Counted from the stretch's first letter, positions 27,271 to 37,699 are shown. The stretch is DNA of 64,000 nucleotides from Sulfurovum sp. TSL1 (GCF_019972135.1 NZ_BPFI01000004.1:1-64000), one strand, 5' to 3'. The notes: generated by a model from the sequence alone, not told the origin. Program-made: numbers and translations.

Positions 27271-28416
27271 TTAATTATTAGCAGCAATGATGCTTAGAGC
27301 CAACTGTTGGGCAGCCAGAACAGAAGTTTGTGTTGCAGCGATATTGACGCTCTGCAGTTCCTGGGTAAGAAGGATCTGATCTGCTGCCAAACCTATATTA
27401 TCAGCCATCAGAAGGATCTGGTCGGCCATTTCCAAAATATTGTTGGAAAGTTTGCCGATATCCGAAGAGAGGCTAAGCATACTCCCCATCGCATCAAGAA
27501 GTGTACTTTCTCTTGTGAAGAGTTGTGAAGCTTGGATGGCAGTCCCATAGCCATCCATCACGATACCTATTGAGTTCATAATGATGGAAACACTAACCAA
27601 CTTGTTCAATGTATCTGAGTTGATATAGAGGGTATTTTGAACCATATCTGTATTGAACAACGCTTTAAACTGTTCCACCTGAGCCAGATAGGTATTGACA
27701 TCTGTTTGCACATCTTCCAGTGCGTTGGCCATGTTCCAAGGATTGAGTGCAACCAAAGACATTTGGGCCAATAGGATATTCCCTTCGGTGATCAGTGTGT
27801 CCAAAGAAAGGTCATAACTGGCAGTTTCGATCACAGATACCAGGGCAAGTGTATTGGTCTGTGTCTGTAAGAGTGTGTTCTGGGTCAGTATCAGGTTCTC
27901 ACTCTGGATGGCCTGTGTCTCCAGGATACGATCTGCCATCAGGCCGATATTGTCTGACATGATCAGTATATTGTCCGCCATTTCACCTATCCTGTCCGCC
28001 ATTTCTCCGATATCACCTGAAAGCTGCAACATGGCTGCTATGGCGTCAGCAAGTATGAAAGCCTCTGTATTGGGTTGAAGCAGTGTAATTTCATCTGACA
28101 GAAGGGATGTTTGGTTGGAGAGTGACGCTGCAGATACAAAGAGATCCTCTGTAAGTGAGAGTGTCTCATTATCGAGTGTGATCGGTGAAGAAAAACCCTC
28201 ATTCATAAGGGCGATTGCATTCACAATAGCTTTGGCTTGATCGTTCAGTGAGATCAAGGATGCACACATCGTATTTGAAGTCAGCTCTGCAGTAGAGATA
28301 CTGCTGTTGAGTTCCAGCATAGAGGTGTGGATGTTGGCCAGGTCCGTTTTAAGGTCTGCTTGAAGTAATGATGCCGAGAATGCAAGAGCTGCAAAAAATT
28401 TAAGTATATGATTCAT
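27271..28416 (-). CDS. secreted heptad-repeat protein, paralogue B
   Basis: A 381-residue protein with a signal peptide (MNHILKFFAALAFSASLLQA). I do not recognise a named family. It contains two copies of a unit of about 75 residues. Each has a run of 7-residue repeats of the form M-A-D-(N/R)-I-x-x, such as GEMADNILIMSDNIGLMADR, then a (T/S)Q-x-IQ-x-x-N-(I/L) segment and a Gln/Leu-rich helix. Copy 1 is around residues 120-195 and copy 2 runs to the C terminus. The heptads predict long coiled coils and probably oligomers. It lies 9 bases downstream of a paralogue of the same length. Confidence 0.75.
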   Translation of the reverse strand: MNHILKFFAALAFSASLLQADLKTDLANIHTSMLELNSSISTAELTSNTMCASLISLNDQAKAIVNAIALMNEGFSSPITLDNETLSLTEDLFVSAASLSNQTSLLSDEITLLQPNTEAFILADAIAAMLQLSGDIGEMADRIGEMADNILIMSDNIGLMADRILETQAIQSENLILTQNTLLQTQTNTLALVSVIETASYDLSLDTLITEGNILLAQMSLVALNPWNMANALEDVQTDVNTYLAQVEQFKALFNTDMVQNTLYINSDTLNKLVSVSIIMNSIGIVMDGYGTAIQASQLFTRESTLLDAMGSMLSLSSDIGKLSNNILEMADQILLMADNIGLAADQILLTQELQSVNIAATQTSVLAAQQLALSIIAANN

Positions 28417-28425
28417 TTTTACTCC

Positions 28426-29571
28426 CTATAGTCCAAAGTTTTTGATCACAGTGATCATGATAGACTGCGACGTTAAAAGTGATGATTTTGTCAGTGCGAC
28501 ATTTGTCATCTGAATATTCTGTGTCGTGACAATGTTGTCTGACATCAGTCCGATATTGTCTGCCATAATGTAGATCTTATTGGTCATTTGCATGATACGG
28601 TCAGACATGACCCCTATATCTTTAGTGAGTTGAAGCATGGTGGCTGTCGCGTCAGAGAGGATAACGGTATCGGTTAAAGGTGCAAGCTGTTCGATCGTAT
28701 GGGCATAATTTTCCAATGATGCACTGAGTGCACGATGTATCACTGAAAGGTCACCCAGCATGGTGAGCGTATCGGCATTGATATAATGGCTCATTTTCGC
28801 ACTGTTGGTTACCATGAGATCCAAAAGGGTTGTCATGTTTCCTAAGAGGGTTGTTGTTTGTGATTGAATAGATGCAAGTTCATTTTGCATATTACTGTTT
28901 GTAAGGTTGGTTTGGTTCATCTCATTGGAGAGAAATTCTGTATTATTGATGATCTGTCCCAAGGTCAAATTATAGGCAATGGTAGAGAGTGAATCACTCA
29001 AAAGTACCATATTCTGCTGTGTGAGCAAAATAGAACTTTGTGTTGAAGCTATGTTTTGATTTTGAATCATTTGTGTCGTGATGATCCTGTCTGCCATCAG
29101 ACCGATATTGTCAGCCATGATCAATATACGATCGGCCATTTCCAAAATACGGTCTGCCATTGCACCGATATCTTGAGAAAGTTGCAAGATAGCATTGAGT
29201 CCGGCACTGTATTCAAAAAGTTCAGCAGTCTCCGTGATCGTGTTTAACTCCATAGTTAAACGCACGGACTCAACACTCATATTTTGACTTAAAGAAGATA
29301 AAGTATCTAATACATCCATATCCGTATCGGTCACTGAAAAAGAAGACATAGTCTCTGTCATGTTCTGAATGGTTAAAGCATGATCCTCAATAGACTGATT
29401 CAAGGTTCTCAACTGTGCACATGAACCCTCTTGATTGAAAGTAAAATTTTCCAACGCACTGTTCAGTGTACTGGTTTGGTTTAGCAGGCTTTGCAGATCT
29501 GTATGTATATCTGCACGTAATGGCATACTGGCCAAGAGTATGACAGTAAAAAACTTTACAAAGTTTTTCAT
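28426..29571 (-). CDS. secreted heptad-repeat protein, paralogue A
   Basis: Also exactly 381 residues, with signal peptide MKNFVKFFTVILLASMPLRA. The layout equals that of the downstream gene: two units built on M-(A/S)-D-(R/N)-I heptads (AMADRILEMADRILIMADNI and VMSDRIMQMTNKIYIMADNI), each followed by a TQ-x-IQ-x-x-N segment. A single Cys near residue 50 (SCAQLRTLN) is shared in position with the paralogue (MCASLISLN). The pair clearly arose by duplication of a gene that had already duplicated internally. It is the first gene of the two-gene unit. A role at the cell surface or in the periplasm is inferred from the signal peptide only. Confidence 0.75.
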   Translation of the reverse strand: MKNFVKFFTVILLASMPLRADIHTDLQSLLNQTSTLNSALENFTFNQEGSCAQLRTLNQSIEDHALTIQNMTETMSSFSVTDTDMDVLDTLSSLSQNMSVESVRLTMELNTITETAELFEYSAGLNAILQLSQDIGAMADRILEMADRILIMADNIGLMADRIITTQMIQNQNIASTQSSILLTQQNMVLLSDSLSTIAYNLTLGQIINNTEFLSNEMNQTNLTNSNMQNELASIQSQTTTLLGNMTTLLDLMVTNSAKMSHYINADTLTMLGDLSVIHRALSASLENYAHTIEQLAPLTDTVILSDATATMLQLTKDIGVMSDRIMQMTNKIYIMADNIGLMSDNIVTTQNIQMTNVALTKSSLLTSQSIMITVIKNFGL

Positions 29572-29805
29572 ATGATTTCCTTTTATAAGTGAATATTTTA
29601 ATATAAATAATTCGGGATTATACTAAATGATTCTTAAAGGTATATGTTATGAATATCATTAATTTAAGTTATAGTTTTATATTTCGGCAAAACAATGATA
29701 AAGTAGTCGTTTATACCAAATGGTCTGAGAAGAATAGTTGGTTATTTTCAATCCATTTTTACCTAAATTTTGTTATATTAGGCTCAATATTTCTAAAGGT
29801 CACAT

Positions 29806-32800
29806 ATGTCAGAAGAACCAAAAGTCAAACCCCAATTTACCCATTTGCATCTGCATACAGAATACTCACTGCTTGATGGCGCAAATAAGATCAAAGCACT
29901 TGCGAAAAAGATCAAAGAGCAGGGAATGACCTCTGTGGCTATGACAGACCATGGCAATATGTTCGGTACCATTGACTTTTATAATACCATGCGTAATGAG
30001 GGGATAAAACCGATCATCGGGATGGAGGCGTATGTACACAACCAGGCAGACCTTGGAGATAAATCTATACGACAGCGTTTTCACCTTTGTCTCTATGCTA
30101 AGAATGAAGTCGGTTATAAAAACCTGATGTACCTGAGTTCACGTGCATATATCGACGGGTTTTACTACTATCCCCGTATCAACTGGGATCTTCTTAAAGA
30201 GAACAGTGAAGGTCTTATCTGCTCTTCTGCCTGTTTGCAAGGGGAAGTCAACTGGCATATGAATCTTTCGGAGAGAAATGTGAAGTTTGGTGCCAAAGGG
30301 TATGAGGAGGCAAAAAAAGTTGCCTTGAAATATAAAGAGGTCTTTGGTGATGACTTTTATCTGGAACTGATGCGTCATGGTATCGGTGATCAGCATCGTA
30401 TAGACAAGCAGATCATACAGCTTTCACAAGAGACCGGTATCAAGATTGTAGCGACCAATGATACGCACTATACAGAACAGAAAGATGCAGATGCCCATGA
30501 AGCATTTATGTGTATCGCAATGAACAAACTCTATGATGATCCTAACCGTCTGCGTCATTCGGTCCATGAGTTTTATGTGAAATCACCGGAGCAGATGGCA
30601 GAACTTTTTGCAGATATTCCTGAAGCCATTGAACATACACAGGAGATAGCGGATAAATGTAACCTGGAGATCAAGCTGGGTGATCCTACCCCGCCTAATT
30701 TCAAATTCGCTAGAGAACGTGCAGCAGAGTCAGGCATCAGTATGCCTGAACCGGACAAAGAGTATTCACTGGAGAACGACAAAATCCTTTTTATTGAAGA
30801 GTCTAAAAGAGGACTTGAAAATCGTCTTAAGATCGTCCCGGAAGAGAAGCATGAAGAGTACAGAGCCAGGCTCCAAGTGGAGATAGATATCATCAACAAT
30901 ATGAAGTTCCCGGGGTATATGCTGATCGTTTGGGATTTTGTGGATGCGGCGAAGCAGATGGGTATCCCGGTTGGACCCGGGCGTGGTTCTGCTGCCGGAT
31001 CTCTTGTAGCCTATTCTTTGGGTATTACAGATATCGATCCTATGCCTTATGGACTGCTCTTTGAGCGTTTCTTGAATCCTGAACGTATCTCCATGCCGGA
31101 TATCGATATGGACTTCTGTCAGGCACGTCGTCAAGAGATATTGGATTATGTGGTTGAAAAGTACGGACGGGTCAACGTGGCACAGATCATCACTTTTGGT
31201 AAATTATTGGCCAAAGGCGTGATCCGTGATGTGGCGCGTGTCCTTGATATGCCCTACTCCAAAGCAGATGCCATGGCGAAACTTATCCCGGATGAACTGG
31301 GGATAGATCTGAAAAATTCTTATGAAAAAGAACCTAAGATCAAAGAACTCCTAGAGAGTGATCCGCAGGCAAAACGTACCTGGGAGTATGCACTCGCGCT
31401 TGAAGGACTGAATCGTAATGCAGGAACACATGCTGCAGGTGTGGTTATCTCCAATGAACCGCTTTGGCAGAAAACCCCCCTGTTTAAACCTACAGGACTT
31501 GATACGCTTGCAACACAGTACAGTGGAAAATATGTAGAAGATGTGGATCTTATCAAGTTTGACTTTTTGGGACTCAAAACCCTTACCGTCATAGAAGAGG
31601 CACTGAAGCTTGTAGAGAAGAGACATGGCAAGCGTATCAATTTCGTCGAAGAGGACATTGAAGACAAAGAGGTCTATGACTATATCAGTACCGGTGAGAC
31701 ACTGGGATTGTTCCAGATAGAATCTGCCGGGATGCAGGACTTGGCCAAAAAACTGAAACCAAACGGTTTTGAGGATGTGATTGCGATGCTCGCACTTTAC
31801 CGTCCTGGACCAATGGAGTCAGGGATGCTAGATGATTTTGTCGAGCGTAAGCACGGACGGGCAGAGATCACGTATGCTTTCCCTGAACTTGAACCTATCC
31901 TCAAACCAACCTATGGGGTCATCGTTTACCAGGAACAGGTGATGCAGATCGTGCAGACCATCGGTGGATTCAGTCTTGGGGGTGCGGACCTGGTACGTAG
32001 AGCGATGGGTAAGAAGATCAAAGAAGAGATGGATAAACTCAAAGGGCAGTTTGCCGATGGTGCTGCTAAAAAGGGCTTTGACAGAGAAAAAGCCGCAGAT
32101 CTTTTTGATCTTATCGTAAAATTTGCAGGCTATGGTTTTAACAAATCCCACTCTGCTGCGTACGCGATGATCACCTTTTATACTTCTTATTTGAAGCATT
32201 ATTATCCTACAGAGTTCATGGCGGCTATCCTGACACTCGAAAAGAACAATACAGACAAAGTGGTCAAATATGTAGATGAACTCAAACGTATGGGTATTCA
32301 ACTTCTCCCGCCGGATATTAACCGTTCAGGGCTTGTATTTGAAGCGCGTAAGGTTGATGGTGATGAGGTCGTTATGTTTGGTATGGGTGCCATTAAAGGT
32401 GCAGGTGATATCGCCCTTAATACGATGCTTAAAGTGAGGAAAGAGGGAGAGTTCAAGGACTTTTCTGACTTTGTCTCACGTATTGATTCAAGTAAAGTAA
32501 ACAAGAAAGTTATCGAGTCACTCATTAAAGCGGGTGCATTTGACAGCTTTGGCTACAGTCGTAAAGCGATGCTTTCACAGATAGAAGAGATCATAGAGAC
32601 AGCGAAAAAAGCAGGGGATGCGAAGAAACAGGCAGTGGGTTCACTGTTTGGTGAGGCTGCAGAGATGACCTCTGTTACTTTAGAACTTTCTCACATGACA
32701 GAGTTTGAACCCATGGAAATTCTGGAGATGGAAAAAGAATCACTAGGTTTCTATGTTTCCGGTCATCCCCTGGATAAATACCGTGAAACACTGGATGAGA

Positions 32801-33375
32801 TCAGCTACACACTTAGTTCAGAGATAGACGATCTAGCGGATGGATCACAGGCAATGTTCATCGGTAAAATAGAACATATCACCCAAAAGGTAAGCAAGAA
32901 AGGGAACAAGTTCGGTATCGCCAATATCATGGACCTGCACGGGAACATCGAACTGATGCTCTTTGAAAACCGTCTGAAAGAACTCGAAGAGGATTTTGAT
33001 CTGAGCAAACCCATTGCTTTTAAAGTGAAGATCACCAAAGACGGTGACTTTACACGTATGAATATATTGAAAATTTCAAGTATGAAAGATGCGAAGAAGA
33101 CGAAGGTCAAAGTAGAAAAAGAGGTGAAACATGTCGAAGAGCCTGTGCAGCCTCCGCTGATTCTCTCGCTTAACCTCATGCCTGATGCAAAAATAGTTGA
33201 AGAGTTGATGTGTCTGGTTGACAAATACCCTGGAAAACGTCCGTTAGAAGTTCATATCAAGTCGAAACTTGCAGATGTAGTTATAGAGTCAAAGTTAAAA
33301 GTGAGTGAACTTATTATGGAAGAGGCAAAAGAGCTTGGGGTTTATTTGGAGGAGCATTTAGCTGTCGAAGGATAA
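29806..33375 (+). CDS. dnaE: DNA polymerase III alpha subunit
   Basis: The replicative DNA polymerase. At 1189 residues it is of DnaE type. The N-terminal PHP domain begins with THLHLHTEYSLLDGAN at residue 11 and retains its metal-binding His residues. The polymerase active site has PDIDMDFC near residues 431-438, with catalytic Asp at 432 and 434, and GPGRGSAAGSLVAY upstream. A helix-hairpin-helix region and an OB-fold (FIGKIEHITQKVSKKGNKFG) lie near the C terminus. The ATG follows AAAGG by 6 bases; TATATT about 30 bases upstream may be the -10 box. Confidence 0.97.
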   Translation: MSEEPKVKPQFTHLHLHTEYSLLDGANKIKALAKKIKEQGMTSVAMTDHGNMFGTIDFYNTMRNEGIKPIIGMEAYVHNQADLGDKSIRQRFHLCLYAKNEVGYKNLMYLSSRAYIDGFYYYPRINWDLLKENSEGLICSSACLQGEVNWHMNLSERNVKFGAKGYEEAKKVALKYKEVFGDDFYLELMRHGIGDQHRIDKQIIQLSQETGIKIVATNDTHYTEQKDADAHEAFMCIAMNKLYDDPNRLRHSVHEFYVKSPEQMAELFADIPEAIEHTQEIADKCNLEIKLGDPTPPNFKFARERAAESGISMPEPDKEYSLENDKILFIEESKRGLENRLKIVPEEKHEEYRARLQVEIDIINNMKFPGYMLIVWDFVDAAKQMGIPVGPGRGSAAGSLVAYSLGITDIDPMPYGLLFERFLNPERISMPDIDMDFCQARRQEILDYVVEKYGRVNVAQIITFGKLLAKGVIRDVARVLDMPYSKADAMAKLIPDELGIDLKNSYEKEPKIKELLESDPQAKRTWEYALALEGLNRNAGTHAAGVVISNEPLWQKTPLFKPTGLDTLATQYSGKYVEDVDLIKFDFLGLKTLTVIEEALKLVEKRHGKRINFVEEDIEDKEVYDYISTGETLGLFQIESAGMQDLAKKLKPNGFEDVIAMLALYRPGPMESGMLDDFVERKHGRAEITYAFPELEPILKPTYGVIVYQEQVMQIVQTIGGFSLGGADLVRRAMGKKIKEEMDKLKGQFADGAAKKGFDREKAADLFDLIVKFAGYGFNKSHSAAYAMITFYTSYLKHYYPTEFMAAILTLEKNNTDKVVKYVDELKRMGIQLLPPDINRSGLVFEARKVDGDEVVMFGMGAIKGAGDIALNTMLKVRKEGEFKDFSDFVSRIDSSKVNKKVIESLIKAGAFDSFGYSRKAMLSQIEEIIETAKKAGDAKKQAVGSLFGEAAEMTSVTLELSHMTEFEPMEILEMEKESLGFYVSGHPLDKYRETLDEISYTLSSEIDDLADGSQAMFIGKIEHITQKVSKKGNKFGIANIMDLHGNIELMLFENRLKELEEDFDLSKPIAFKVKITKDGDFTRMNILKISSMKDAKKTKVKVEKEVKHVEEPVQPPLILSLNLMPDAKIVEELMCLVDKYPGKRPLEVHIKSKLADVVIESKLKVSELIMEEAKELGVYLEEHLAVEG

Positions 33376-33416
33376 ACTCATTCAACCAATATGTTTATAG
33401 TTCAAAAGGAAATAAT

Positions 33417-34109
33417 ATGCTCAAAAATATGTTAGTGATTCTATCTTTATTTACTTTCGCGTCTGCAGAACAAAATACAGCTATGATACATGCACATAGT
33501 ATTGATATTAGCTACACTGCAGAAGATGGAAAAGTTAAAAAAACGACAATCGCCAGAGACTCAGACTTAAGATGTCGTAAGATACCTTTTAATGCAAGAG
33601 AGTATTGGGATGGCTCGTATGCCAGTAAAGATGTGGCAGAATATTGTAAAAAAACATTTATTACTGCTGCGGGAAAACTCTCTCCGATGAAGATGCATAA
33701 AGATATTGAAACTTTTGGAGAGCTTGAAGTATTGGAGTTTCTTGAAGAGATGCAGGATGACAAGGAAATGTTGTTCGTTGACAGCAGAAAAACACAATGG
33801 TTTAAAAGTTTGACCATACCTTCAGCTATCAATATACCTTTTATCTACTTTACCGAGCGAGACAAGTGGATTGAAGAGAAGAAAGAAGCACTCAAACGTT
33901 TTGGGGTTAAAGGTGACAAGGCATCTTATGATTTCTCAAAAGCTAAGACTATCCTATTCTTTTGTAATGGTGTTTGGTGCAGACAGTCACCACAAATGAT
34001 AGAGGCTCTTTTAGAATTAGGATACCCACCGAAAAAGTTGAAGTGGTATCGGGGTGGCATGCAAAGTTGGTTGAGTGTCGGTATGACCTCTACTCGGACA
34101 GCAGAGTAA
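33417..34109 (+). CDS. periplasmic rhodanese-domain protein
   Basis: The 230-residue protein has a signal peptide (MLKNMLVILSLFTFASA) and one rhodanese domain in its C-terminal half. The active-site loop FFCNGVWCRQSP gives the CX5R arrangement that carries a persulfide, with Cys first in the loop. FVDSRKTQWF and the PSAINIPF segment are the usual rhodanese landmarks. The N-terminal 90 residues, with two Cys (DLRCRKIP, AEYCKKTF), are unassigned. It follows dnaE by 41 bases. A role in periplasmic sulfur handling is plausible for a sulfur-oxidising host but is inference. Confidence 0.85.
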   Translation: MLKNMLVILSLFTFASAEQNTAMIHAHSIDISYTAEDGKVKKTTIARDSDLRCRKIPFNAREYWDGSYASKDVAEYCKKTFITAAGKLSPMKMHKDIETFGELEVLEFLEEMQDDKEMLFVDSRKTQWFKSLTIPSAINIPFIYFTERDKWIEEKKEALKRFGVKGDKASYDFSKAKTILFFCNGVWCRQSPQMIEALLELGYPPKKLKWYRGGMQSWLSVGMTSTRTAE

Positions 34110-34246
34110 CTAGTTAATCATAACTGATTTTAGGTAAAAATGATGCAAGCGTATTGCAAGTTGTCAATTAAGGTTATACCAGGCCTTTAATCTTCTTTTT
34201 ATTAATATCTATTATAATAATCCCTTATTAACACTAAAGGACAAAA

Positions 34247-34855
34247 ATGAAATTTATTAAAGGTTTGTTTACATTTGTAGGCGCAGTCGTTGTGATTGGT
34301 TTTATTTTCGCATTCGTGAAGTTTGATCTGGGTACAAAGGTCGGGCAGGTAAGTAAACTTGATCCTCAGGCGTTACCGGAGTACATGAAAATGTTTGATA
34401 AAGTACTCGAAACAGGAGATCCTGCTAAAGGGATGATCCGAAAAGTAAAAATGGTCATACCCGAAGGTATGACAAAACAAGAAGCATTTGAAAATGCTTT
34501 AGAGATCATGGATGAAACAGCAAGTGAATATGGTATGGCATTGGTAGACAGTAAAACGATGCCTAGACATGGAAAGCTGTTTAAAGATGGTGGGCTTCTT
34601 ACGCATATTCGTTCCTATTGTTCTCCTTATATTGCAGATAAGTTTTTAGGACATTCTGCAGAGTTTATCGGTTTCATGCCATGTAGAATCGGTTTTGTAG
34701 AAGAGCCAAACGGAGATATCTATATTTATACGATGAGTATGGAACTGATGATAAGTGGCGGTTATACTTTATCACCTGACCTTTATGAACTCGCAAATGA
34801 AGTAAGAACAGGTATGTATACGATGATGGAAGATGCCGCTGCCGGAGAGTTTTAG
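34247..34855 (+). CDS. DUF302 domain protein, membrane-anchored
   Basis: The 202-residue protein starts with one membrane segment (KGLFTFVGAVVVIGFIFAFV) and then a periplasmic part. The core around residues 110-190 looks like DUF302: SYCSPYIADKFL, FIGFMPCRIGFVEEPNGDIY and a following Met-rich strand fit that fold. DUF302 has no agreed biochemical function; in sulfur oxidisers such proteins are found in various respiratory and sulfur contexts. It is followed 29 bases later by a hypothetical gene on the same strand and they probably form one transcript. Confidence 0.75.
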   Translation: MKFIKGLFTFVGAVVVIGFIFAFVKFDLGTKVGQVSKLDPQALPEYMKMFDKVLETGDPAKGMIRKVKMVIPEGMTKQEAFENALEIMDETASEYGMALVDSKTMPRHGKLFKDGGLLTHIRSYCSPYIADKFLGHSAEFIGFMPCRIGFVEEPNGDIYIYTMSMELMISGGYTLSPDLYELANEVRTGMYTMMEDAAAGEF

Positions 34856-34884
34856 CAGATGTGTACAGCTTTATCAGGAATTCT

Positions 34885-35331
34885 ATGTCTGCGTTAGAAG
34901 ATGAAAAAGCATTTACACTCTTAGAGCAAGCAGTCTATAGGGCTCAGGGGCTCCTTGAACAAACGAAGTATTTTCAACCTTTCTTGATGTTACTAAATGA
35001 TGCGGGAGAGGTCGAACTTTTCGAAAATGAAGTGAAAGATACGACCGAGAGTTATGCGTTATTGGAAGATACATTAAAAAAACGTATCAAAGAGGGTGGT
35101 GTAGATGTCATGGTGTTGGCGGTGGATACACTCATACCTGAAAATTTTGTTCAAGATGTTCCAAGTGGTATACGTCTGCATTTAGAAGAAAAAAGTCAAA
35201 TAGGCAAGAAGATCGCTGCAAGATTTCTCTACGTCCCCTATGAACTATGCAGGGCAGGTGAGGGTGAAATGTTCGTGAAACTCCACAGTCCGATACCGGT
35301 AGGTTTTCCTGCGGAATATATTGTAAGTTAA
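34885..35331 (+). CDS. hypothetical protein
   Basis: I do not recognise this 148-residue soluble protein. It is acidic and mixed alpha/beta, with AVYRAQGLLEQTKYFQPF near the start and two Cys-poor strands later. It begins at the ATG at 34885 because AGGA lies 5 bases upstream; a GTG at 34861 would give 8 more residues but has no ribosome binding site. The gene follows the DUF302 gene closely, which suggests co-transcription. Confidence 0.65.
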   Translation: MSALEDEKAFTLLEQAVYRAQGLLEQTKYFQPFLMLLNDAGEVELFENEVKDTTESYALLEDTLKKRIKEGGVDVMVLAVDTLIPENFVQDVPSGIRLHLEEKSQIGKKIAARFLYVPYELCRAGEGEMFVKLHSPIPVGFPAEYIVS

Positions 35332-35500
35332 ATGGCTGTATAATTCGAAGATACAGCTCATTTCAACTACATAAAGGCCCAAATTTGTGTAGTATAGAAA
35401 CAAATAAATAATATAACTTTTTGATAACACCCCATTTCAATCCAATCATACTAAAATAGTGCTACAATCTCTCCATTAACAATCAAACTAAGGAACAGAT

Positions 35501-37684
35501 ATGTCAAACTTACCAAAAATCATATGGTCAAAAATCGATGAAGCACCGGCACTAGCTACGTATTCATTGTTACCAATCGTAAACGCGTTTACTCAGGCAG
35601 CAGGCGTAGAAGTTGTAGAGAGTGATATCTCATTGGCAGGAAGAGTACTTGCAGCTATGGGTTTAGCAGAAGATGAACTCTCTAAACTAGGTGAAGTGGT
35701 TTTACAACCAGACGGGAACATCATTAAACTTCCAAACATTTCAGCTTCTGCAGGTCAACTTAAAGATTGTATCGCTGAGCTTCAAGGTCAAGGTTACGAT
35801 ATCCCTAACTACCCTGAAAATCCAACAACGGATGAAGAGAAAGCGATTCAAGCTAAATATGCTACTTGTTTAGGTTCTGCTGTTAACCCGGTACTTAGAG
35901 AAGGAAACTCAGACAGACGTGCTGCAAAAGCTGTAAAAAGATTTGCACAAAACAACCCGCACAGACTTAAGCCTTTTGCTGAAAACTCAAAAGCATATGT
36001 TGCACACATGGAAGGTAAGGGAGATTTCTACGGAAACGAGAAATCTGTGACTATGGATAAAGCGCAAAAAGTGACTATTGCTTTTAACGGTAAAGAGTTA
36101 GCAACTATCGATGCACTTGCTGGTGAAGTACTTGATGGAACATTCATGTCAGTGGCTGCACTTAGAACATTCTATAAGCAAACGATCGAAGATGCAAAAG
36201 CAAAAGATCTTATCTGGTCACTTCACTTGAAAGCGACTATGATGAAGATCTCTGACCCTATCATGTTTGGTCACGGATTTGAGATCTTCTTTGCAGATGT
36301 ATTCGCTAAATATGCAGACACATTTAAAGAAGTTGGTGTGAATCCAAACATGGGTATGTCAGACTTAGAGAAAAAGATCGCTGGTCATGCACAAGAAGCT
36401 GAGATCAAAGCAGCGTTCCAAGCAGTAGTTGATGCAGACGCTCCAAAGATCGCAATGGTTGATTCTGATAAAGGTCAAACAAACTTTAACGCATCTAACG
36501 ATGTCATCATCGATGCTTCTATGCCTGTAGTAGTTAGAGAAGGTGGTAAACAGTGGGATAGAACAGGTGCTGCTCTTGAAACTGTAGCAGTTGTTCCTGA
36601 TTCTACTTATGCAATGTTCCATGCTGAGATGGTAGCTGACTGTGTGAAGAACGGTCAATTCGATGTAGCGACAATGGGTACAATGCAGAATATCGGTCTT
36701 ATGGCTCAAAAAGCTGAAGAGTACGGTTCTCACCCAACAACTTTCGAACTTGCTGAAGCAGGTAAAGTAACTGTAACTGCTGAAGATGGTACAGAATTGA
36801 TGAGCTTTGATTGTGAAGCGGGTGATATCTGGAGAATGTCTAGAGCTAAAGATATCCCGATCAAAGACTGGATCAGACTTGCGTTTGAAAGAGGTCAGAT
36901 CGAGCAGATCCCAGTTGTATTTTGGCTAGATGAGAACAGAGCGCACGATGCTCAGATGATCGCAAAAGTTAAAAAGTATATGCCAGAGTTCAACACTGAA
37001 GGTCTTGAGATTCACTTTATGGATATCACTTCTGCAACAAGATTTACTAACACAAGAATCAGAGAAGGGCTAAATACCATCGCTGTAACTGGTAACGTAC
37101 TTAGAGACCACTTGACTGACATGTACCCGATCCTAGAGCTTGGTACTTCAGCTAAAATGCTTTCAATCGTTCCATTACTTGCAGGTGGTGGATTGTATGA
37201 AACCGGTGCGGGTGGATCTGCTCCTAAGCACGTGGATCAATTCCTTGCAGAGGGTCACTTAAGATGGGATTCACTTGGTGAGTTCTTGGCATTGGCTGAG
37301 TCATTGAGATTCATCGGTCAAAAACATGACGATGCTAAACTTAAAGCACTTACAGAAGCTTTAGATGAAGCAAACAACGGTTACCTTGACAACAGTAAAG
37401 AGCCAGGTAGAAAAGTAGGAGAGCCAGACAACAAAGCGTCTCACTTCTACCTTGCACAGTACTGGGCAGAGGCACTTGCAAACGGTTCAGACGCTGAACT
37501 GGCTGCGAAATTCGCTCCGGTTGCAGAAGCACTGAAAGAGAATGAAGCGAAGATCATGGAAGAGCTTCTTGCTGTTGAAGGTAAAGCTCAGGATGTTGGC
37601 GGATACTTCCACCCGAACGATGCGTTGGCAGCTAAGGCAATGAGACCATCTGCTACACTTAATGCGATTATTGACGCTATATAA
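35501..37684 (+). CDS. icd: isocitrate dehydrogenase (NADP), monomeric type
   Basis: Interconverts isocitrate and 2-oxoglutarate. At 727 residues it is the monomeric IDH-II form, not the short dimeric enzyme. The family N terminus PKIIWSKIDEAPALATYSLLP and the internal segments NPVLREGNSDRRAA and GHGFEIFFADVF match. Monomeric IDH is usual in sulfur- and hydrogen-oxidising Campylobacterota that fix carbon through the reductive TCA cycle. The gene stands just upstream of mdh, separated by 265 bases, and is strongly codon-biased, as highly expressed genes are. AAGGAACAG precedes the ATG. Confidence 0.95.
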   Translation: MSNLPKIIWSKIDEAPALATYSLLPIVNAFTQAAGVEVVESDISLAGRVLAAMGLAEDELSKLGEVVLQPDGNIIKLPNISASAGQLKDCIAELQGQGYDIPNYPENPTTDEEKAIQAKYATCLGSAVNPVLREGNSDRRAAKAVKRFAQNNPHRLKPFAENSKAYVAHMEGKGDFYGNEKSVTMDKAQKVTIAFNGKELATIDALAGEVLDGTFMSVAALRTFYKQTIEDAKAKDLIWSLHLKATMMKISDPIMFGHGFEIFFADVFAKYADTFKEVGVNPNMGMSDLEKKIAGHAQEAEIKAAFQAVVDADAPKIAMVDSDKGQTNFNASNDVIIDASMPVVVREGGKQWDRTGAALETVAVVPDSTYAMFHAEMVADCVKNGQFDVATMGTMQNIGLMAQKAEEYGSHPTTFELAEAGKVTVTAEDGTELMSFDCEAGDIWRMSRAKDIPIKDWIRLAFERGQIEQIPVVFWLDENRAHDAQMIAKVKKYMPEFNTEGLEIHFMDITSATRFTNTRIREGLNTIAVTGNVLRDHLTDMYPILELGTSAKMLSIVPLLAGGGLYETGAGGSAPKHVDQFLAEGHLRWDSLGEFLALAESLRFIGQKHDDAKLKALTEALDEANNGYLDNSKEPGRKVGEPDNKASHFYLAQYWAEALANGSDAELAAKFAPVAEALKENEAKIMEELLAVEGKAQDVGGYFHPNDALAAKAMRPSATLNAIIDAI

Positions 37685-37699
37685 GTAGTTAGCTATATA

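Noticed and set aside
29649..29876. 75-codon plus-strand open frame before dnaE
   Set aside because: It has no ribosome binding site and runs 70 bases into dnaE in another frame. The AT-rich stretch is better read as the dnaE promoter region.
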